This document shows, piece by piece, positions 36,612 to 42,226 of a DNA stretch of 42,226 nucleotides. Origin of the DNA: Gnetum montanum. Lineage: Eukaryota; Streptophyta; Gnetopsida; Gnetales; Gnetaceae. The DNA lies in the NCBI GenBank assembly GCA_015680685.1, contig MNCI01010502.1:126001-168226 (forward strand), given 5' to 3'. The notes under the pieces were generated by a model. The model worked only from the letters and a program-made list of their open reading frames with translations, was not told the origin of the DNA and did no database searches. The position numbers and the translations under genes are program-made. Numbering within the stretch: the first letter of the stretch is position 1; each line of letters starts with the position of its first letter.

Positions 36612-36860
36612 CCTAAGTTCTTTTTAAGTTTATGTGTTACACGTTTTTGTTTTACGCATTTTTTTTTACATCTTTTTGTTTTACAAGTTTTTGTTTTATA
36701 CGTTTTTTTTACAAAGGTTTTTTTTTACAAGTGTTTGTTTTACACGTTTTTGTTTACGCATTTTTGTTTTACATCTTTTTGTTTTACAAGTTTTTGTCTT
36801 ACATATTTTTGTTTTACAACTTTCTTTAACTCTTCTTGTTTTTGTTTTACAACATCATTA
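36612..36860 (+). repeat. T-rich repeat 'TTTTTGTTTTACA' of element B
   Basis: About 14 drifting units of 16-20 bp such as 'gtttttgttttacaa'. A longer block starting 'tacatctttttgttttacaa' occurs twice, about 102 bp apart (near 36,668 and 36,770), so a higher-order duplication took place. The open frames it gives (Phe/Cys-rich) are not taken as genes. Element D has a T-rich tract at the same place. Confidence 0.8.
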
Positions 36861-38637
36861 TACTTTTCCATTTTGTGTGTGTGTGTGTGATCCACCCTAT
36901 AAGTTTGTCACCCAATAAGTATTCTTCGTGATGGTATGAACTATTTTCATGTTGATTGCTAATGTTTGATTTTTACCTTTAAGTCACAATGTTGATACTA
37001 AGGTATGTTTCTTTTGATATGGCAGTCAATGAGTTCACTTCATTCATCCATCCATCAGTTTCTATGGTCTCTCTCGGCTTGGGAATGTACAGTCATTTTC
37101 TAATAAGAACTTTAATGAATCAGTGACTGGGCATTTCTCAAACTAAGGAAGGACTCAAGGTTTGAAAAGGGTGTGACTTCAAGGGAACTTGATGCTTTTG
37201 TGTTGGCCGTTCTCTTGGGTGCTTGGATGTTTTCTTCTTGGATTTTCTCGTTGTTCCAATGTTACCCAATTATCGAAAACGGAGACAATAAAAATAACAA
37301 AGTATTTTCATGGTGTGGTTCTCATGCATAAAAACAAAAAACACAAAAATAAAAAATAAGTAAAGCAAAGTGAGAATTCAAAGCACACCCCTTAGACAAA
37401 ATAATTCCTTGGGCTACAAACACTGGTTATGGAACTAAAAAGTGTTCCCTCTAACTAAGGCCCTTCTTGCTTCCCATTTTCTCCTCTTTGTTTCGTTGGA
37501 ATGGTGGTGACTCTTGGAGAAGGCATTCTTGTTACTTCAAGGAAACGAATTAACCGGATGCATTGATGCGAAGTCACTAGATGTGGTTGGTTTGAGGCCA
37601 GAGTTGGAATGAGATTTTCCAAGTCACATTAATCATGAAACACAAAGGGTTTGTACACCACCTTGTTCTTGGGATTCCATTCCATTCTCTTCTCTCCATC
37701 CTTCTCTCCATTATTCACCTCATTTCCGGTTGTATCATTAGTGTATATTTTGGTTGATGCATTGTTTTCTTTTTGGTAAATTCTTGTGGTTAAGACTTTA
37801 ACTCTTGTTCCAAATAACATTCCTAGAGCCTACATAATCTTTGAATGTGGGTTTGTCAGGGCATTAAGGGCATGAGCCTACTTTGGGGAGGACCCACTGA
37901 CATTCCTCTTTGGTGCATCAGTTAAATTCTTTTCCCTAACATTTTTGCAATTAATTTTTATTTTGTTCATTTCCATCTTGACATCCATTTTATCGACATT
38001 ACCATTGTCTCTTTTTATCTATCTTTCTTACTCCTTATCTTTCTCCATTCTAATGCTACCAGAGGTTCACGATTATTTATGGGGGTACGGGGCCCGATTT
38101 TTTCAAATTTCTCCTAGCCCCAATTTTTTCCTAACCCCTACACCTTCGGTAGTCATCATTAATACATCCCCAAATCCATATCAGCCATGCCACAACCTAG
38201 CCAATGGACTTACATCGAAGCAAGGTATTAATTACATGATGATTCATTTACCCTTGCTACTATATGATTGTGTTGTGTGTCCAGATGGCAATCATACAAC
38301 AACGAATTGGATCTGGAGCAAACACTTGGAATGGAATAGTGCTAGAAGCAGCTAAGCAAGGAGCAAGATCGATGCTGCGCTTACAGATGGACAACAAAAG
38401 GTGCAATCTTGGCATTGGCAGTAGCAACACTTCTTTCTCTCTTCTCTCTCAGCTGTCATCTAAGGCCTGATGTCAATGTAATAAGGTGTTCACCCTTGTT
38501 GTCATGAACACCAGTTTTGTCAAGTCTTGTAATGATGATCCATTCACATGTCATCCCATTAGTTTCCATTGAGTCAATAATCTCGTACCTTCCCGATATT
38601 ATTGTAATGAACTTGAGGACGAGTTTTCATTTAGTCA
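36861..38637 (+). other. Element B 3' non-coding region
   Basis: Holds a (GT)n tract near 36,875, blocks shared with element D (see 12,437-14,319) including 'ccctctaactaaggccctt' near 37,447 and 'tttggggaggacccact' near 37,880, and a 136-codon open stretch at 37,945-38,355 whose hydrophobic start and lack of any known domain make it doubtful as a gene. Confidence 0.6.
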
Positions 38638-38645
38638 TGGGGGTA
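38614..38645 (+). other. Element B polypurine tract and pre-LTR motif
   Basis: 'gaggacgagttttcattta' and then a G-run just before the TGATGG start of the 3' LTR. This is the expected priming site for plus-strand DNA synthesis. The same arrangement precedes the D 3' LTR on the minus strand. Confidence 0.7.
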
Positions 38646-39613
38646 TGATGGGATGAAATATCGCATCCCTCACGATATTGTGTAAGCGATATTGCATCCT
38701 CCCCCACAATATTTTGTATGCGATATTGTGGTGCGCCATCATACCTATAAATAAGAGGTGGCTCTCCCTTGTTTTCTCATCCTAGGCTAGAAGTAGGAAA
38801 ACTCTGGTAGATTGATCACTCCAAAGATAGAATATTTTCCATGTGCCCATAGTAGGAGTCCTAAAGTGAACGGATCTTTATTCAAACAACATTGTACCTG
38901 AACATAAGTTGTGTACGGCAATAAAGAAGAACTTCTTGGATAAACCTTGCAGTGCATGGAATAGGATTTTATTTAATGTTCTTTAGTTTTTTTTTCTCTC
39001 ACCCTTATCTCCTAGTAATGCAAAATGAGTATGACTTGATTATGAGCATCTAAGTGTGACTACTTGGTAACCCAGTGGTGTACTTAGGATCTACGCTTGG
39101 TAATCCCAGTGGTAGTCGTGCACCAAGATGTGTATGGATAATCAAGGAGCGGATGCTCATCGCACTGAGACTAGATTAGATTCTCTCAACCCTTTCCTCC
39201 TAGTTAAGTGTCTCAGTATGACCACTTCGAGCACATGCATTACACGTGGTGATCCCAGCAACGATTAGCGTTTGGTAGCCACAATTGCATCGGTTTAGGG
39301 TGTGTACGGTAAGCGGGAATGGATGCTGATGCTAGGTTAATTTAGACTTAGTTCATTAGTTAGAGTTAGTAATTAGTTTCTCAATCCTTCACCTCAATAG
39401 CATAGGAGATAAAACATAAAATACTATAAAAATCATATACCTTAGACTTACTTAATCATACACCATGACAACTACAAGTCTGGGAAGACAATGAATGATT
39501 AACCCTAATTGTTCCATGGGGCATGTAGGCACTTAGTCTCTGGAGTTCGACCAGATCGCACATGCTACACTCATTTTGTATGGTTGAGTGTAGGGGTACC
39601 TCGCCACTCATCA
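38646..39613 (+). repeat. Element B 3' LTR
   Basis: 968 bp, TGATGGGATG...CACTCATCA. TATA box at 38,745-38,753 and AATAAA at 38,920-38,925. GATATC-core sites are mostly turned into GATATTG by transitions. Followed by target duplication TCAAT. Confidence 0.95.
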
Positions 39614-39618
39614 TCAAT

Positions 39619-40095
39619 GATATCATAAATTCAACTTTTTGGACTTTAAGATTTAGTACATAACCCTTGCAAATAGTCTTAAGATCACTATGCCATGTCA
39701 TTAGTTACACTACCAGAGTCGGTGTTCTTAAGGAGGGTAGAAAGGCCGCTAAGAATTAGATAATATAGTTATTACTAAAATTATATAATATCATTAAATA
39801 TTACTGAAATTAGATAATGTAATTATAAAATTAGATAATGTAGTTAAATTAGTTGGAGAATCAGTTGTTGTATCAGTATTAGTTGATTATCAATTAATGA
39901 ATCAATCAATGTATTAGTTAAAGATCAGTTGATGTATTAGTTGAAGAAATAGAAAAATATTCAACTATCAAGAAAATGGTATATTAATCCATCATGCAAT
40001 CAAAACATAGGGCAAAAACAACATGGAGACTCAAAATCTCATTTCAATGAGTATGATACTCATGAAAAGAAATGATTTAGAAAAAAAAACCAAGA
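39619..40095 (+). other. Element A interior between B and the CCR4-like copy
   Basis: AT-rich. Contains repeated 'gttgatgtattagttgaa' and 'attagataatgtagtta' words (39,755-39,950). No gene seen. Confidence 0.5.
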
Positions 40096-41192
40096 ATGAG
40101 AATGAAAGTTGCCACATACAATGTGCTTGTAAGATCCTTAGTGAGTGAGAAACAACATTCAATATGTCCATCATGGGCTTTAGAGTAGCACGAATATCGA
40201 TACCCATGCATTTTAGCAGAATTAGAAGATTTGGATGCTACTATCATGTGCTTACAAGAAATCTTGCCATGGGAATTTCTATATCAATTCTAACTAGACT
40301 TGGAAAATATGGGATATGGAGGTATTTACAAAAGAGAAGGTTCTTATTGAAATTCTTCTTTTGAGCCATATAGATTAACCTATTGCAGAAATCACAACAT
40401 GGATGGTTGTGTAATATTTTATAAAGAAGCCAAGTTTGAATTAGTACAAAGATTTGAATGGATTTTAGAAAATATGGTTTTTGAAATTCCAAAACTTCAA
40501 GAGATGGACAAGAAGGAATAGTTAAGATTTCATAAAAATCACATAGCCCTAGCGGTGATTCTAAAAGTTCATCTATTAGGAAGATTTGTATGCATGGTTA
40601 ACACACATTTGATTGCCAAATCAACATGTTTAGATGTTATACTATGCCAAGGAGCATATTTGATTAAGAAAATAGAAGAAAGTTTGAAGAATAAATTATT
40701 ACTAAGTTATATTGATCCAATCCCATTTATTATTTGTGGAGACTTTAATGCAAAAGTTGGAAGTAGTGTTTATCAATTCTTAAAATATGGATCCATAAAG
40801 AAATATTTGGAAGATGGACCTAACTTGAAGAAGATGTTTCCATTAATTTAGCATGAAATTTCATTAGTGAGTGCATATTCTACTTATTTTGAATCTTTAG
40901 TAGATAAATTAGATTCTAGAATTCAACAATAGATGATGTTGATGGATAGCACTCATCAAGAACCATAGTTTACTCTACTATGATTAATGAGGATGGATCA
41001 ACAACATTATTCATTGAGACTTTGAATTATATTTGGCATGATTCCTGATTCTTTCAAGTTACCAAGTTACTAGAGTTGATTTCTAAAGAAGAAATTGAGA
41101 AGAATAAAGATCAAGCCTTGCCATCCTAAACAAGATCATCTAATCACATACCACTTATGGTAAAATTACAATTACTCCCATCGGAAGGTTGA
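40096..41192 (+). pseudogene. CCR4/Angel-type EEP nuclease (deadenylase-like) pseudogene, intronless, inside element A
   Basis: The reading frame from ATG 40,096 gives VATYNVL (first EEP motif), MCLQE with the catalytic Glu at 40,258-40,260, NMGYGGIYKREG, NMDGCVIFYKEAKFELV, HIALAVILK, VNTHL (40,597-40,611), ICGDFNAKVGSSVYQFL with GDFN at 40,738-40,749, and SLVSAYSTYF. After a frameshift between about 40,930 and 40,985 it continues TLNYIWHD, LLELISKEE, LPS and SSNHIPL (41,136-41,156), ending at the TGA 41,190. The order matches the whole EEP domain of CCR4-family poly(A) deadenylases, closest from memory to plant CCR4 homologs of the Angel/Nocturnin side. No CCR4 leucine-rich repeats precede it. 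Six in-frame stops before the frameshift and two after, plus SDH changed to SNH, show it cannot work. No introns are seen, although host CCR4-type genes usually have several, which points to capture from spliced RNA. Confidence 0.85.
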
Positions 41193-41614
41193 TCAAGATG
41201 AAGAAGTGTCTCGCTCTTACTTTTATTTGATTAATATTATTATTTATTCATTATTGAATTTATATTTCAATTAGATAAGTAAAATATGTATGATAATAAA
41301 AATATGAGATAAAGAATTTTCCCTACCTTCAGTTGGGTACCCAGATCCAAATTGCACTTTGTGTGACCTTGGTTAGGATTGGTGATTGTTGGTTAATTCA
41401 AATTTTGTTATTATGTTAGAAAATGAAGTATCAAGAAAGTAATATTTAATTTTACATATAATTTTTCTCACATATATTTTGTTTATAGAATAAGTAAGAA
41501 ACAACTTCAAGTTCAAAAGAGAAATCAAATTATTAGAACACAGGATCATAAAAGAAGTTATTGGAGCTAGAAAAAGATAGAGAGCATGGACTCATTTGAG
41601 GATGAATGAAACCT
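41193..41614 (+). other. Element A interior, right, no gene found
   Basis: AT-rich sequence leading to the polypurine tract. 'gaggatgaatgaaacctaa' near 41,598 resembles the pre-LTR text of plant Ty3/gypsy elements. Confidence 0.5.
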
Positions 41615-41627
41615 AAGGGAGATAGAT
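41615..41627 (+). other. Element A polypurine tract
   Basis: AAGGGAGATAGAT directly before the TGTCACATCC start of the 3' LTR. Together with the iMet primer site it fixes the element's plus orientation. Confidence 0.75.
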
Positions 41628-42179
41628 TGTCACATCCTCCTTCCCAAATGATGTTGTTGCCTAATGAAGACGGTGTCTCTTCATAACAAGTGTTATTGTT
41701 ATCTTATCAAGACTCAAAAGGGTAGTTGTAATTGAGACCCGAAAGGGCATGTTGTAATAATGAACATGTCTCTTAAGGTAACCTTTGGTGGTTTGACCTA
41801 AGGCATTTATACATGGGGTTAGATTTCATGCTAGCATGGAGTGGTAGAATCAATGCAGGAAACTCACAGGAAGCCAAGTGAAAAGAGGAAGTGGACAAGC
41901 CATCCCTTCTAGCTAGGTTATAGGCCTAACTATGGTGGTAGTGCTAGATTTCCTCTAAGGGATAGATGCCAAAGGAAGAAAATCCAAAGGAACACTCTCA
42001 AAGCATGATCCAAATACACTCTTCCATATCAATAAAGCATTCTTTTCTTTCTCTTTCTACATTTTCCTATTATTTTATTTATACATAATGTCAAATATCA
42101 CATATATTTCACATTTGGTATATTTTTTTCTTATGCATAATGTCTAATATATCACATATTTAACATTTTCCATGACATC
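41628..42179 (+). repeat. Element A 3' LTR, interrupted by element C
   Basis: Matches 29,093 to about 29,624. It carries a short local duplication near 41,705-41,760 ('caaaaggg...gaaagggcatgttgtaataa'). It stops at 'catgacatc', where the 5' LTR goes on 'cagggacaag', because another LTR begins. Confidence 0.85.
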
Positions 42180-42226
42180 TGATGAGACGTGACATGCACT
42201 GGGCCGCGATATCGCGTACGCGATAT
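42180..42226 (+). mobile_element. Element C, start of a B-family LTR (runs off the window)
   Basis: TGATGAGACGTGACATGC followed by GCGATATCGCG and ACGCGATAT matches the first bases of the B LTR, including the palindrome cluster. The preceding five bases ACATC would be the target duplication. Only 47 bp are visible, so its completeness is unknown. The less decayed CG content suggests it is younger than B. Confidence 0.75.

Larger units (their letters stand above)
32148..39613 (+). mobile_element. LTR retrotransposon B (Ty3/gypsy Athila/Tat-like, gag-protease only)
   Basis: Complete 7,466-bp element inside element A. Target duplication TCAAT at 32,143-32,147 and 39,614-39,618. LTRs of 976 and 968 bp start TGATGGGATG and end CACTCATCA. 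Order: 5' LTR, tRNA-Asp-like primer site, one gag-protease frame (33,268-36,552), T-rich repeat, about 1.8 kb of non-coding sequence, G-run polypurine tract, 3' LTR. RT, RNase H and integrase are absent with no frame left for them, so it must have relied on proteins from an autonomous relative. LTRs look roughly 90% identical by eye, mostly C/T and G/A differences, so it is younger than D. Confidence 0.95.
29093..42179 (+). mobile_element. LTR retrotransposon A (non-autonomous, carries captured CCR4-type sequence)
   Basis: Plus-strand element with LTRs at 29,093-29,639 and 41,628-42,179, a tRNA-iMet primer site at 29,644-29,655 and a polypurine tract at 41,615-41,627. No gag, protease, RT or integrase is recognisable, so it probably depended on another element's proteins. 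Without nested element B its interior is about 4.5 kb. That interior holds repeats, a 5S-derived fragment (31,783-31,845) and an intron-free CCR4-like pseudogene (40,096-41,192). The right LTR is interrupted at 42,179 by element C, so the true right end and the target duplication lie outside the window. The five bases left of the element are TCCAC. Confidence 0.85.

Noticed and set aside
36875-36888. (GT)n tract as possible Z-DNA or regulatory element
   Set aside because: Only about seven dinucleotides; ordinary microsatellite.
36594-36918. Overlapping open frames giving Phe/Cys-rich 'membrane-like' proteins
   Set aside because: They are a by-product of the T-rich 16-20-bp repeat. All three frames stay open because the repeat has few stop triplets.
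37945-38355. 136-codon open frame with a hydrophobic N-terminus
   Set aside because: It lies in the 3' non-coding part of element B, has no domain I recognise and no counterpart seen in D. Kept only as a note.

Overview
The window looks like intergenic DNA from a plant with a large, repeat-rich nuclear genome. It is AT-rich, visibly poor in CpG, and made almost entirely of decayed LTR retrotransposons nested in one another. I see no intact host gene, no prokaryotic operon and no CRISPR array. The species cannot be read from the sequence; a gymnosperm or other large-genome plant would fit.

Left part (1-11,576): a minus-strand Ty3/gypsy element remnant ('E', Tat/Ogre-like). It has an LTR-like block (about 10,025-11,425), broken gag (9,783-8,287) and broken protease (7,760-6,749). 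RT and integrase are missing. Downstream on its strand lie a 35-bp 'TAAGGCC' repeat and an oppositely oriented, multi-exon-looking coding remnant (2,050-5,786, plus strand), which I read as the antisense extra ORF known from Tat-lineage elements. A dispersed repeat (1-1,470) recurs at 22,690-23,255.

Element D (11,577-18,112, minus strand) is an old LTR retrotransposon with both LTRs, a 5-bp target duplication (GTTAT), a tRNA-Asp-type primer site and a ruined gag. It lacks RT and integrase.

Middle (18,118-29,092): a Ty3/gypsy pol C-terminal scrap, a ~190-bp tandem array (about 19,990-22,700), a ~200-bp hairpin-bearing tandem array (about 25,490-27,000), and a second, inverted copy of the E LTR-like block (27,455-29,092) carrying a 23-bp minisatellite.

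Right part (29,093-42,226): element A (plus strand) has LTRs at 29,093-29,639 and 41,628-42,179, a tRNA-iMet primer site and a polypurine tract, but no recognisable gag or pol. Its interior carries a 5S-rRNA-derived fragment and an intron-free, broken copy of a CCR4/Angel-type EEP nuclease domain. This looks like a host transcript captured by a retrotransposon. Element B (32,148-39,613; TSD TCAAT) sits inside A. It is a younger relative of D, with one gag-protease reading frame of 1,095 codons interrupted by 11 stops and no frameshift, and no RT or integrase. A third member of the B family ('C') begins at 42,180 inside A's right LTR and leaves the window.

The order of events is therefore: E-type and older arrays; D into E's flank and A into the second E-type block; then B and C into A. 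B and D appear to be gag-protease-only (non-autonomous) elements that share an Asp-type primer site, clustered GATATC-core palindromes at the LTR start, a T-rich tract after the coding region, and a conserved 3' non-coding block.
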